30,630 nucleotides of DNA from a virus. Below the pieces are notes generated by a model, which was not told the DNA's origin, did no database searches, and worked only from the letters and a program-made list of their open reading frames with translations. Positions 14,485 through 23,444 of this stretch are shown piece by piece. Location of the stretch: IMG/VR virus record IMGVR_UViG_3300025759_000435, positions 1 to 30,630 of that record, one strand, 5' to 3'. Position numbers and translations under genes: made by a program. Within the stretch, counting starts at the first letter, position 1. Every line of letters starts with the position of its first letter.

Positions 14485-15150
14485 ATGGACCCCATCACCC
14501 TTGCACTCATCGCAGCAGGCGGTGCAAAGGCTATCGGAGGCATCGCACAGGGCGTCGGCACTGCCCGAGCTGCGAAGGCCTTGCAGCTCACCCCGCAGCA
14601 GCAGCGCGAGCTCGACGAGCTGCGCAGGCGGCAGCGCACCGGAGACCTCGGACTCACGGGCAGCGAAGAGGCGCGACTGCGTCGGCAGGCCGAGGGCGCG
14701 CAGATGGGCGTCACCCGAGACCTCGAAGCGATGGCGCTACAGCAGGCAGCAGCACAGCAGGCCGGCGGCCGGGCAGTCTCGGGTCGGGACATCTTCCTGC
14801 AGGAGCAGGCCGAGCAGCAGACCTTGAGGGGCATGCAGCAAGCCGAAGAGGAAAGCATCCGGCAGGCCGACATCGCAGAGCGCCAGGCCGAACGGGCGCA
14901 GATTGCGCAGCTCGAACAGCAGGCACAGCAGGCCGAGGCGCAACGGCGGGCAGGCATCGCGCAAGCCGTCACCCTCGGCCTCACCGGTGCCGCCGATGTC
15001 GGGATGCAGGCCGTCGGCATGGCCCACTCGGCGAAGATGCAAGAGGCGAGCATCCCCAAGGTCGATGACCAGACCCTGCTCTTGAGCTACCAGCCCCAGC
15101 CGACCGGCTACACCTTCGGCGGCCTCATCCCCCAGCCCGAGTTCCAGTGA
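14485..15150 (+). CDS. Internal virion (ejection) protein, small
   Basis: This 221-aa protein begins with a small-residue amphipathic or membrane-active segment (TLALIAAGGAKAIGGIAQGVG) followed by a very long Gln/Ala/Glu/Arg-rich coiled coil (LQLTPQQQRELDELRRRQR through QAQQAEAQRRAG). A second Gly/Ala hydrophobic stretch (VTLGLTGAADVGMQAVGMAH) and a short polar tail come next. Podovirus ejection proteins such as T7 gp14 and P22 gp7 have this composition and sit between the tail tube genes and larger internal proteins, as here. It would leave the head first and help build a channel across the host envelope. GAGG lies six bases before ATG 14485. Confidence 0.75.
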   Translation: MDPITLALIAAGGAKAIGGIAQGVGTARAAKALQLTPQQQRELDELRRRQRTGDLGLTGSEEARLRRQAEGAQMGVTRDLEAMALQQAAAQQAGGRAVSGRDIFLQEQAEQQTLRGMQQAEEESIRQADIAERQAERAQIAQLEQQAQQAEAQRRAGIAQAVTLGLTGAADVGMQAVGMAHSAKMQEASIPKVDDQTLLLSYQPQPTGYTFGGLIPQPEFQ

Positions 15151-17021
15151 TGGCTACCACCTCCTTCGCCGGGCGTCGCCCGCAGTACGTCGAGTCCTAC
15201 GCCCGCACGGCGGCAGCCTTCCAGCGCTACCAGGACATCAGCCGGGACATCCAAGCCGAGCAGGACAGGCTCAACTATCTCGACTCGCTCATCCAGAGCG
15301 AGCGCCAGAACCTCACCAACCTCAACGAGGTCTTCCGGGTCCGTCCGCAAGACCTGGGGTCTGCGCAGGCACTGCTTCAGCAGACCTACGCCTCCGAGGA
15401 CGCAGAACGGCGCAGGGTGGCCGCCGGGGCAGCGGGCAGGGCAGCAGGCCTACAGCTTCCCCGAGAAGCGCGACAGGACATCCAACGCCTACTCGCGGAG
15501 GGCAAGTCGGTCGATGCTCGGGACGCCGCACTTCGGCTCATCACTGCCGACACCACCCCCGAGCAGGGGCGCGAGCTCGTCGGGCTGCTCCAGCGCGGAG
15601 GCCTCGAAGCGGCAGGCCTCGACCAGGTGCGGGGACAGCTCCAGCGCATCGCCCGAGGACGCGCCCCGAGCGGTGCCGCCCGTGCACTTGCACCCGAGGA
15701 GCAGGCGGCAGAACGTGCACTGCAGCAGCAGCTTGAGGCGGCATTCTTCGCAGGGCCGGCAGGCATCCGGGGAGGCTACGACGGGCAGGCCATTGTCGAG
15801 CGTCGGGCGTCGACCGCAGCACCCGAGGGTGTGAGCTTCTCGACGGAGGAGGACGCCTTCCAAGCTGCGCTCGCTGCCTTGCAGGATGGCACCCTCGCAG
15901 CGGAGGACTTCGCGAACGAGGAGGACTTCGCCTTCGCCAAGGCGCTCTACGACGAGGCGGCAGCGAAGCAGGCGTACCGCAACGACCAGCGCGTCAACTT
16001 CGAGGCCGAGGTGCTCACCTCTCGGCAGCGGGTCGCCGAGCTGCAGCAGGCTCGCGCGACGGCACCAGGTGCCCAGTACACCGACCCGGGCAGGGAGCGT
16101 GCACGGCGCGAGCTCATCGCCCGAGGCTACGACCCCGAGCTCAACCAGGGCCGCTACCTGCAGTACCAGAAGTCGCCCTACTACAAGGCCATGGTCGAGG
16201 CCGACGACATCCTCAACAGCCTCGTCGCCGAAGACGTAGAGCTGCAGGCCGTCGGCAAGTCGCAACGGCTCGCCGCTGACCTCATCCGGCAGCTCGACGC
16301 GACCGGACGCCCCTACGACATCAAGAAGGTCGAGAAGCAGCTCGGCAAGGTGCTCAAGGGCGAAGAGCTGCAACAGGGGCTTGCCTTCGCGCTTGCTACC
16401 AAGGAGTACGACGCCCGCAACCTCGCCAGCCCCAACCAGCGCGAGCTCCAGCGGGCAGCGAAGGAGCGGGAGGCGAAGGCCGAGGAACAGGCGCGCGAGC
16501 TCGACGCCACCATCACCCGAGACCTCGAAGAGGAGGCCGACCGGCAGTTCGACTTCGCGCGACGTCTCAAGCGTTCCGAGACCAAGGAGGAGGCCTTCGG
16601 GCAGCTCCTTGCCCTGCAGGAGCCTGCAGACTTCCCAGACGAGCCCGCACCGGCACCGGCACCCGCACCGGCTGCCCCTCGGGAGCAGACGGTCTTCCGA
16701 GACCCGACCGACCCGAACTTCGTCTACCGACGCACGGCCGAGGGCTTCCAGGTCTTCGAGAAGGGGCGACGCCCCTACAGTGTGCCATCGGGTAGCCGCC
16801 CGGCTCAGAGCATCGAGCAGGTGCTTGCAGGAGGCGCCCCCCTTCCTCCGCAGCCCCGTCGACCGGCACCGGAACCGGCACCCGAGCCCGAGCCCGACCT
16901 TGCGGCAGACATCCTCGCAGCCGGTGTGCCGACGGAGATTGCAGCCCCGGCAGGGGAGGCCGAGCCTCCTGCCCCGAAGAAGCGGGTGCGCTACAACCCG
17001 GCGACCGGTCGCTTCGAGTAG
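15150..17021 (+). CDS. Internal virion (ejection) protein, middle
   Basis: The 623-aa product starts at ATG 15150, overlapping the previous stop (TGATG). It is almost wholly helical and charged, with Gln/Ala/Arg/Glu runs (FQRYQDISRDIQAEQDRLNY near the N-terminus, SPNQRELQRAAKEREAKAEE later). Residues 467-475 read FDFARRLKR after an acidic stretch, close to FDFAKRMRR at the C-terminus of the head-region protein at 5119-5637. The last 130 residues are Pro/Ala/Glu-rich and disordered (PAPAPAPAP and PAPEPAPEPEPD), ending VRYNPATGRFE. Order and composition fit T7 gp15-type core proteins, although sequence identity to any is not claimed. No enzymatic domain is seen. Confidence 0.68.
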   Translation: MATTSFAGRRPQYVESYARTAAAFQRYQDISRDIQAEQDRLNYLDSLIQSERQNLTNLNEVFRVRPQDLGSAQALLQQTYASEDAERRRVAAGAAGRAAGLQLPREARQDIQRLLAEGKSVDARDAALRLITADTTPEQGRELVGLLQRGGLEAAGLDQVRGQLQRIARGRAPSGAARALAPEEQAAERALQQQLEAAFFAGPAGIRGGYDGQAIVERRASTAAPEGVSFSTEEDAFQAALAALQDGTLAAEDFANEEDFAFAKALYDEAAAKQAYRNDQRVNFEAEVLTSRQRVAELQQARATAPGAQYTDPGRERARRELIARGYDPELNQGRYLQYQKSPYYKAMVEADDILNSLVAEDVELQAVGKSQRLAADLIRQLDATGRPYDIKKVEKQLGKVLKGEELQQGLAFALATKEYDARNLASPNQRELQRAAKEREAKAEEQARELDATITRDLEEEADRQFDFARRLKRSETKEEAFGQLLALQEPADFPDEPAPAPAPAPAAPREQTVFRDPTDPNFVYRRTAEGFQVFEKGRRPYSVPSGSRPAQSIEQVLAGGAPLPPQPRRPAPEPAPEPEPDLAADILAAGVPTEIAAPAGEAEPPAPKKRVRYNPATGRFE

Positions 17022-17030
17022 GGGGCAGGC

Positions 17031-20000
17031 ATGGAGTACGAGGTTGGCGACACTGTCTACGAGTTCCCCGACGACATGGAGCAGGCCGAGGTTGTACGCA
17101 TCCTGACGGCCGAGGGCATCATTGCCCCGCCTCCGGGTCTGCCGGCCGAGCCCATCCCCGAGCTCGAACTGCCTGCCCCGGACATTCCGCCGGCTGCTGA
17201 GCTTGCAGCGGCAAGGGAGGAGGCCGCACGCCAGGCCGTTGCACCTCAGATGCAAGCGCGGCAGACGCTTATCCCAGAGGGCGAGGTCTTCGCCGAAGAG
17301 GCTCGACTGCTCGAACGGGAGCGAGCCGAGCAGCAGCGCCAAGCTACTCGGGTCATTCAGCCGGGCGTAGAGGAACCCCGGCGAGTGGACCCCGAGGGCT
17401 TCGTGGCCTTCCGTCCGACTCGCATTCAGGAGCGCGAGATTCCTGCTGTGCTGCCTTCGGGCGAGTTCCTGACCGAGAGGGTGTATGTCACTCCAGAAGG
17501 CGAGGAACGGCCCCCTACGGCGGCGGAAGAGGCACAGGAGGCCTTCGCACTGCAACCCATCCTCGGTGCGGAGTCTGCCCGGGTCATCGGCGAGGGCATC
17601 AAGGCGAGGCAGGCCGAGATTGACCGCAAGATTGAAGCCGGCGAAGAGGTCGGCACCTTCGAGCGGGCCGGTCCCCTCCTTTCGGGCATCCTCACCGAGG
17701 CCAACGAGACGGCCGGAGTAGTCGAGACCGAGCTTGGTGCAGCTCTCCGCTCTACGATGGGCTGGGTGTCCGCCCTTGCCGCCGAGGGCTACTTCAGAGG
17801 TCTCGGGTATGAGGTGGATGAGAACGGTGTGCCGGTCGACCCGGATGACCTCGGGCTTGCCATTGCGCAGGGGCGCCGCACCCTCGGCATCCCCGACGTC
17901 GTCTACCCGCTGCAGCTGCCCACCAAGGTCGGGCGCGAGATTCTCGGCGCAGTCAGCCCCGAGCTCGCCGGGCAGTTCACCGACCTCGTGAAGTCGGTGC
18001 CGCAGCTCGCCGTCCCTACCCCAGGCGTGGCAACGCAGTCGCAGCTCCGCAAGGTCACCACCTTCGACCCCGAGGGCAGGCGCGTCGTCTCGGTCATGGA
18101 AGTGCCCAACCCGCTCGAAGACTTCGAGGGATGGAAGGAGGCCGAGGGCGCGCGCATCGCTCAGAACGTCGCAGCCGGTCGCACCATGGGCGACGAGTTC
18201 AACGACGCCCCGGCCGTGCGGGACTGGTACGCCTCGGTGTGGGGCGACCCCGACGCAGCCTACTGGGCAGGCAGTCTCGGCGAGGTCTTCGTGCCCGCTG
18301 GACCAGGCACTGCAGCTCGGGGGGCCACCAAGGCCGTCAAGGCAGCCACCAAGACCCGGGCAGCGAGCGAGGCCGCACGCCTTGCCATCAAGGCAGCGGA
18401 GGCGACCGCAGCAGCCAAGCCCCAGGGGCGGGCGAGCAAGGCAGCGCAGGCAGCCGCCCTCGGGCTTGCCAACCCCGTGGCCGACATCGCTGCAGCCATC
18501 ACACCCGGCAAGGCCTCCGACGGGCGGGTTGTGCGGAAGGTCGCGCAGAACGTGCTCCGGTCCGGTGCGCTCGATGAGGCGACGGCCGCACGAGCTACGC
18601 AGGCCATCAAGGCGACGAGCAACACCGTCGACCAGGTCATCAAGGACGTCGCGCCCGTGCTCGGCGAGAACGCGGACTACTTCGCCCGGCAGTTCAAGCT
18701 CAACGTGCCCGATGACGTTGTCATGGTCACCACGAACGTCGGTGTGCCTCGGGCGCATGAGGCCGCCCTGCGTCGCAGCCTCGGCGCATTCCGCAGGGAG
18801 GTCTTCCGGGGCAGCCCCAAAGACGTCGCCGACCGACTGCCCGACGCCATCGGTGCCGAGGTAAGCAAGTTCGAGCGGTGGCAGGACATGCCGGCCGCCC
18901 TCCGTGCGGAGGCCACCACCCTCCTCGAAGACGCGCATGCCGTCACCCAGGCCCCCCAGGTCGCCCGCCTTGCCCGAGACCTGACGGCAGCGCAGACGTA
19001 CCTCACCGGGCAGACTCGGGGCATCGACCTCCTTCTCAAGTCGAGGGCCTTGCAGACGCCCGCCGCAAGGCGAGCCAAGGCGGTACTCGGGGGCGCTCGC
19101 TTCCTCGAGCAGGAGACTGCAGCCGTAGCCCGAGCACGGGCCGACATCCGAGCGGCAGCGCAGACGGAGTTCGCGCGCATCGGCAAGCGACTCACGCAGC
19201 AGGCTCGCGAGCTCGGCAGCGCAGACAAGGCGGTCGACACCATCTTCAGGGAAGAGCTTGCCCGGTCGCCCAAGCCCATCGGAGCCGAAGAGGCCTGGGT
19301 GAAGACGATGGGCGCGCTCTACGGCGACGAGTTCCGCGCGCAGCAGCTGTTCACCCTCGCCACCGAGCGAGGCCTCATCAACCGCATTGCTACCGACTTC
19401 CCGACAGTGGAGACAGTGCGGGCAGTCGACCAAGCGCTGATGAAGGCGAACGTGCCGGGCATGGCCGGAGCCCGGGGAACCTCTCGGCTCACGTCATGGC
19501 TCGCGCCCGACTACCAGAAGGCACTTCTGAAGGTCGCGACCGATGAGGGCACCAAGAAGGGACTCGCCGCCCGAGGGCGCTACACCGAGCAGCTCGGCAG
19601 CGCAGTCGAGAAGGCCACGGCGCAGGCCGGCGAAGTGCCGACCGGTGCCGACCGCATCGTTGCCGCCCTCACCGAGGCGGTCGATGTCGAGGTGCCGAGG
19701 CTCACCACCCGAGGCCGCACCCGCTCTCGCATCTACGACGTCATGCAGTCGCACGCAGAACGGGTGCTCGCCGAGAACGGGGAGGAGTTCGCCGAGTTCA
19801 TCGAGGGCATCAGCCCCCGCGCCCGTGCGAGTCTGCAGGGTGTGCTCGGTGAGCTGTTCGACTTCGTTGCGGGCACCGGGCGACGCAATGTAGTCACGAA
19901 CGCGCAGTATGGCTACGTTCTGCCCAACGTGGTCGGCTTCCCCGCTGCCCTTTTCCGGCAAGCGCTCACCCCCCTGCTGACCGTCGGGCTCAAGGAGTCG

Positions 20001-21371
20001 GGCGACATCCTCGACCGCCTCATCAAGCGCAGGGTGTACGGGGGCGGCCTCACCACCCAGGACGGCGTCTACTACAGCGGCAAGCAACTGCGAGACCTCG
20101 CCGAGGAGACCGGCCTCGGGTACTCGACGGTGTCTTCGGAACGGGTCGGGAGCCTTGCGGGTGACCTCCTCCGAGACGCTCGACGGGCAGCAGAGGGACC
20201 GCTTGCAGCAGTGGTCAAGCGCGAGCTCAACCCGCTCGACAAGTCGTTCTACACTCGGACGGCCGAGGCCTTCGAGCTTTCGCTCAGGCAGGCGGCCTTC
20301 GAGGCGGCGCTCATCAAGGGGCAGTCCCCTCGGCAGGCAGCGGAGACCGCACGGCGCGCCCTCTTCGACTACTCCGAGGTGCCCGGCCCCATCCGCGACT
20401 CTATCGGGCAGTACGTCGCGACCGCAGCCGGCAACACCAAGCTTTACACCGAGCTCGCCCGCGCCATCATGTCGAACCCCGACAAGGCGCGCATGGCATT
20501 CAAGGCGAAGCTGCAGCAGGCTCGGGCGCAGGACCCCTACAACCTGCACGGCGACAAGGCGCTCAAGACCCTCGGGCTCGCGAAGGTCGGCGACGGTGTC
20601 TACTTCGGCCCCGAGCTGCCGCTACTCGCTGCTCCAGAGCTTGCCCTCGGCATGGCTCGGCAGGCTGACCTTCTCGTGCAGGACTTGAAGAAGGCGCAGC
20701 AGGCAAGCGAGACGGCCGGGGCAGTCGTTGACCAGGTCGTGCAGGGGGGTGAAGTGCTCACCCGCACCCTCGCAGACGAGGCGCTGCCCGGTGTGCTGCG
20801 TGCGCTCGACAGCTTCACCGAGGGGCAGTCGTACCAAACCCAGGGCATCCAAGGCGCCGCCCCAGTCAGTGACGAGCAGATGTTCTGGTCTGCCGCCTTG
20901 TACGCCCACCATGCAGACGCAGGCCGGCAGACGGGCGCCTGGGACTGGTTCGAGCGAGTGTTCAAGCCCAAGCTCGTCACCCCTCCCGAGCAGCTCGCGC
21001 ACCCCGACCTTCCCGAGTACTGGACAAAGGCACCCAAGGGTGTACCGCACCTGCTTTGGGGCAGGGATGAGCGAGGCCTGCCGCTCTACGCAGTCATCGA
21101 GCCGAGTGAAGACGGCGAGACTGCCATGCAGCTCCTTCGCGCCCTCACCCCGAACGCCATCGATGAGGCTTTCGTCGCAGGAACCTCGGCCGTCGAGCTC
21201 GACCCCCAGGAGGACGGGCGACCGATTCAAGTGTACGGGGGCCGTGCACTGCCTCGCACCGCCGCCGAGGCGGCAGCCGGTGCACTGCTCGAACGTGCGC
21301 CCGTCGCCGACCCCGAAGAGGCGCGACGTCAGCAACTGCTACAGATTCAACAGGTCGCAGCCGGGCAGTGA
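17031..21371 (+). CDS. Giant internal virion (ejection) protein, 1446 aa
   Basis: This is the largest gene of the genome. The N-terminus (YEVGDTVYEFPDDMEQAEVV) is a short strand-helix module seen at the start of many phage virion proteins. Then come a Pro/Ala/Glu-rich linker, Ala-rich helical regions (TKAVKAATKTRAASEAARLA), and a C-terminal half with RTAEAFELSLRQAAFEAAL and RQAAETARRALFDYSEVPG. That last pattern recurs in very large phage internal proteins. The end again turns Ala-rich with DPEEARRQQLLQIQQVAAG. No lysozyme, transglycosylase, peptidase or ADP-ribosyltransferase motif was found, though remote ones could be missed. It is the third and last of the presumed ejection set, like T7 gp16. 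The ribosome-binding site lies in GGGGGCAGG before ATG 17031. Confidence 0.72.
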   Translation: MEYEVGDTVYEFPDDMEQAEVVRILTAEGIIAPPPGLPAEPIPELELPAPDIPPAAELAAAREEAARQAVAPQMQARQTLIPEGEVFAEEARLLERERAEQQRQATRVIQPGVEEPRRVDPEGFVAFRPTRIQEREIPAVLPSGEFLTERVYVTPEGEERPPTAAEEAQEAFALQPILGAESARVIGEGIKARQAEIDRKIEAGEEVGTFERAGPLLSGILTEANETAGVVETELGAALRSTMGWVSALAAEGYFRGLGYEVDENGVPVDPDDLGLAIAQGRRTLGIPDVVYPLQLPTKVGREILGAVSPELAGQFTDLVKSVPQLAVPTPGVATQSQLRKVTTFDPEGRRVVSVMEVPNPLEDFEGWKEAEGARIAQNVAAGRTMGDEFNDAPAVRDWYASVWGDPDAAYWAGSLGEVFVPAGPGTAARGATKAVKAATKTRAASEAARLAIKAAEATAAAKPQGRASKAAQAAALGLANPVADIAAAITPGKASDGRVVRKVAQNVLRSGALDEATAARATQAIKATSNTVDQVIKDVAPVLGENADYFARQFKLNVPDDVVMVTTNVGVPRAHEAALRRSLGAFRREVFRGSPKDVADRLPDAIGAEVSKFERWQDMPAALRAEATTLLEDAHAVTQAPQVARLARDLTAAQTYLTGQTRGIDLLLKSRALQTPAARRAKAVLGGARFLEQETAAVARARADIRAAAQTEFARIGKRLTQQARELGSADKAVDTIFREELARSPKPIGAEEAWVKTMGALYGDEFRAQQLFTLATERGLINRIATDFPTVETVRAVDQALMKANVPGMAGARGTSRLTSWLAPDYQKALLKVATDEGTKKGLAARGRYTEQLGSAVEKATAQAGEVPTGADRIVAALTEAVDVEVPRLTTRGRTRSRIYDVMQSHAERVLAENGEEFAEFIEGISPRARASLQGVLGELFDFVAGTGRRNVVTNAQYGYVLPNVVGFPAALFRQALTPLLTVGLKESGDILDRLIKRRVYGGGLTTQDGVYYSGKQLRDLAEETGLGYSTVSSERVGSLAGDLLRDARRAAEGPLAAVVKRELNPLDKSFYTRTAEAFELSLRQAAFEAALIKGQSPRQAAETARRALFDYSEVPGPIRDSIGQYVATAAGNTKLYTELARAIMSNPDKARMAFKAKLQQARAQDPYNLHGDKALKTLGLAKVGDGVYFGPELPLLAAPELALGMARQADLLVQDLKKAQQASETAGAVVDQVVQGGEVLTRTLADEALPGVLRALDSFTEGQSYQTQGIQGAAPVSDEQMFWSAALYAHHADAGRQTGAWDWFERVFKPKLVTPPEQLAHPDLPEYWTKAPKGVPHLLWGRDERGLPLYAVIEPSEDGETAMQLLRALTPNAIDEAFVAGTSAVELDPQEDGRPIQVYGGRALPRTAAEAAAGALLERAPVADPEEARRQQLLQIQQVAAGQ

Positions 21372-21379
21372 TACACTGC
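21365..21379 (+). promoter_or_regulatory. Perfect inverted repeat GCAGTG-ATA-CACTGC before the fibre-region genes
   Basis: The 15-bp perfect inverted repeat overlaps the stop of the 1446-aa gene and lies 35 bp before the next gene. It contains TG.TACACT, an extended -10-like element (hexamer 21372-21377), and CAGT...ACTG as in the elements before terL and the capsid gene. No good -35 is seen. It may be a promoter, a regulatory site or a short hairpin. Confidence 0.4.
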
Positions 21380-21413
21380 GTCAGGTCGTCAGTCCAAGCA
21401 TGAGGAGAGACCC

Positions 21414-21854
21414 ATGCCTACCCGCATCACCCACTTCCTGCATCACAACCCAGTGGTCGGCACCCAGGCCGTCACCACTGCCCTCAACACCTCGGCAGTG
21501 CATGCCCATGACCTGCAGGCGAACCTCCCCAGGTTCCAGAAGGAAGGGCGCAACTTCCGGGGCATCGTCAACGGCATCCAGGTCGTCTTGACCAGTGCCA
21601 CGAGCGCCACCAAGGTCACGATTCGCCTTTGCGAAGATGCGGCGGGTGACATTGTCCTCGTTCCCGACACCGAGGCCGACCTTGTTGCCGGCATCACCAC
21701 TGCCGCCACCAAGTGCGCCATGTTCAAGGTCGACCTGCCCATGTGGCAGGACCTTGCGGGACCGGGCAACGGCACCCTCTACCTCTTCGTGAAGGTCGAC
21801 AACGCAACGAGCTCGCCCGTCTTCACCGGCAGTGAAATCTTTTGGCAGGAGTAG
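21414..21854 (+). CDS. Beta-rich virion protein, probable tail or fibre component
   Basis: The 146-aa product has GAGGAGAGA before ATG 21414. The chain alternates short strands with small polar residues (GIQVVLTSATSATKVTIRLCE, GDIVLVPDTEADLVAG, GTLYLFVKVDNATSSPVFTG), a jelly-roll-like pattern typical of small virion surface proteins. It lies between the giant internal protein and a larger fibre-like protein and shares their transcription direction. It could be a fibre adaptor, chaperone or head fibre. I do not recognise a specific family. Confidence 0.6.
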   Translation: MPTRITHFLHHNPVVGTQAVTTALNTSAVHAHDLQANLPRFQKEGRNFRGIVNGIQVVLTSATSATKVTIRLCEDAAGDIVLVPDTEADLVAGITTAATKCAMFKVDLPMWQDLAGPGNGTLYLFVKVDNATSSPVFTGSEIFWQE

Positions 21855-21857
21855 GGA

Positions 21858-22952
21858 ATGCCCATCACACCGTGTTTCGACCCTACGACGGGTGCGAGCG
21901 GAGGCGCAGCTCCAGGGGGCGGCTCGACGCCCGTTACCCCTCCTGCTGCGCAGTCGCAGGACGTCGCAGGGGGCGGTAGCTTCGCAGCGGTCACCTTCGG
22001 AGCGTTCACCGACCCTGGGGGCCGAATCAACAGCTACTCGGCCGCCAAGACCAACGTCGTCGGCTCGGGCAACATCTCGGGCAGCGGCCTCGGCCCCTAC
22101 ACCTTCTCGGGCACTGCAGACGGCGAGGTCATCACCGTCGAGCTCGACGCGCTCGATGCGTCTGCCAACGTGCTTGCGACTGCCGTCTTCACCGGTAGCA
22201 TCGCCGGGGCACCGCCCTCTTCGGAGCTGCTGCAGACCTGGGACTTCCGAACGGCCGACACCGGCACCTTGAGCGGCTCGGGCAACATCACCAAGAACAG
22301 CGGCGCCGACATCATTGTCGGCTACAACGTCTTCGTGCAGTCGGGCTCGCCGACCGCCACCACCGACATCACTGCCGCCGGTCTTCGGGTCTTCCGCTCG
22401 AACGCAAACAGCGTCTCGGGCATCGCTCTCGACCTCGCCGGTGTGCTCGGCCTGGTGGACGATGCGCGTGACACGTTGCTCTTCTTCGTGCACTTCGCCA
22501 CCATCAGCAACTCGGTCATGGTGAACAACCAAAACCTCGGCATCAACGCCAGCAACGCCAACAACAGCATCAGCAGCACGCCGACCAGAGGTTTGTTTCT
22601 CAACAACACGACGGCCAGCAACCTGGCGATTCGGGTGCGCGAGTTCGATGGCGGTGCAACCACCGTCACCAAGAGCAACTACGGCAGCTCGTGGCCAACC
22701 TCGGGCACTGCACTCCTCGAAGTGTCGGGCAGTCGGGTGCTCGCCGGCTGGAGTGACGCAGCCTCGCCGGCTCGCAGTGCTGTGCCGGTGGCTACCGCCG
22801 GCATCAGCAGCTCGGACACGGCGCCCGCAGCCTCCCCTCCGAGCACACCGTTCGCGCATCTGCAGATTGCCCCGAACCCCCAGGTAGGCGGGGACATCCA
22901 GCTCACCATCTCTCACATCGAAGTCTTCCGACTCGCAGCAGGGGCAACCTGA
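21858..22952 (+). CDS. Fibre-like protein with Ig-type and lectin-like regions; receptor-binding candidate
   Basis: The 364-aa protein starts at ATG 21858 with AGGAG seven bases upstream. A Gly/Pro/Ser/Thr linker (about residues 10-45) leads into a strand pattern like a bacterial Ig domain (INSYSAAKTNVVGSGNIS, GPYTFSGTADGEVITVELDA, NVLATAVFTGSIAG). The C-terminal 240 residues begin LLQTWDFRTADTGTLSGSG and contain GLRVFRSNANSVSGIALDL, TLLFFVHFATISNSVMVNN and LTISHIEVFRLA, typical of a concanavalin/LamG-like jelly roll that binds sugars. This makes it the best receptor-binding candidate in the genome. Domain names are pattern-based. It overlaps the next gene by TGATG. Confidence 0.6.
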   Translation: MPITPCFDPTTGASGGAAPGGGSTPVTPPAAQSQDVAGGGSFAAVTFGAFTDPGGRINSYSAAKTNVVGSGNISGSGLGPYTFSGTADGEVITVELDALDASANVLATAVFTGSIAGAPPSSELLQTWDFRTADTGTLSGSGNITKNSGADIIVGYNVFVQSGSPTATTDITAAGLRVFRSNANSVSGIALDLAGVLGLVDDARDTLLFFVHFATISNSVMVNNQNLGINASNANNSISSTPTRGLFLNNTTASNLAIRVREFDGGATTVTKSNYGSSWPTSGTALLEVSGSRVLAGWSDAASPARSAVPVATAGISSSDTAPAASPPSTPFAHLQIAPNPQVGGDIQLTISHIEVFRLAAGAT

Positions 22953-23197
22953 TGGCCTATGTCACAACCGAGACGCCCTTTGTTCAGGAGGGCGAGTTCA
23001 CCGGCGGCGACGGTGTCAGCCGTAGCATTGTCAACCTGGGTTGTCCTAAGCTCGACGAGGCCGATGCCCGCCGGCTCGCCACCCACTACAAGGAGCGCAA
23101 AGAGCAAGGCCTCGAACCCCTTGCCGCCGAGTGTCGCGAGCTCGCTGCCCCGCTCATGCAGGCCATGGTAGACGCTGGACTGGCCGATGCCGGTTAG
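22952..23197 (+). CDS. Hypothetical 81-aa protein
   Basis: The chain has a polar N-terminal part (TTETPFVQEGEFTGGDGVSR) and a helical part with LDEADARRLATHYKERKEQG and RELAAPLMQAMVDAGLADAG. The start overlaps the stop of the fibre-like gene, and its own end overlaps the next gene by 11 bp, so it is translated within the late unit. It might assist fibre assembly or be a minor virion component. There is no membrane segment and no recognised family. Confidence 0.6.
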   Translation: MAYVTTETPFVQEGEFTGGDGVSRSIVNLGCPKLDEADARRLATHYKERKEQGLEPLAAECRELAAPLMQAMVDAGLADAG

Positions 23198-23441
23198 GCG
23201 CATCCGCCGAGGGGAGCCGGGCTTCGGGCGCAAGAAGTTCGTGGCTACGGGCACTCACGAGGGACGGAAGTACACCGTGCGCTTCGGCGACCCCGACATG
23301 GAAATCAAGCGGGACGACCCGAAGAAGCGCAAGGCCTTCCGCGACCGGCACAACTGCGACAACCCAGGACCACCCAACAAGGCGCGCTACCACTCGTGCA
23401 AGATGTGGTCAAAGAAGCCCGTCTCGAAGATTGCGAAGTGA
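23187..23441 (+). CDS. Small basic protein of the FGDPDMEI...RH.C type, widespread in phages and large viruses
   Basis: The 84-aa, Lys/Arg-rich product contains KFVATGTHEGRKYTVRFGD, then PDMEIKRDDPKKRKAFRDRH, NCDNPG, and YHSCKMW. I recognise this ordered pattern (strand pair, FGDP.MEI, DDP, F..RH.C, Y.SCK.W) from short uncharacterised proteins in other phages and some large DNA viruses. The His55, Cys57 and Cys71 positions could bind a metal. It overlaps the previous gene by 11 bp and sits next to another small basic protein (23861-24214), with the endolysin between them. A role in DNA or virion binding is inference. The molecular function is not established to my knowledge. Confidence 0.65.
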   Translation: MPVRRIRRGEPGFGRKKFVATGTHEGRKYTVRFGDPDMEIKRDDPKKRKAFRDRHNCDNPGPPNKARYHSCKMWSKKPVSKIAK

Positions 23442-23444
23442 ACT

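Noticed and set aside
15489-19433. Very long open frame on the minus strand (about 1314 codons) opposite the internal virion genes
   Set aside because: It is a by-product of GC-rich codon use in the sense genes, which avoid TTA, CTA and TCA. It lacks a ribosome-binding site and gives a composition unlike a folded protein. Similar antisense frames at 3277-5037 and 6735-8693 were rejected for the same reason.
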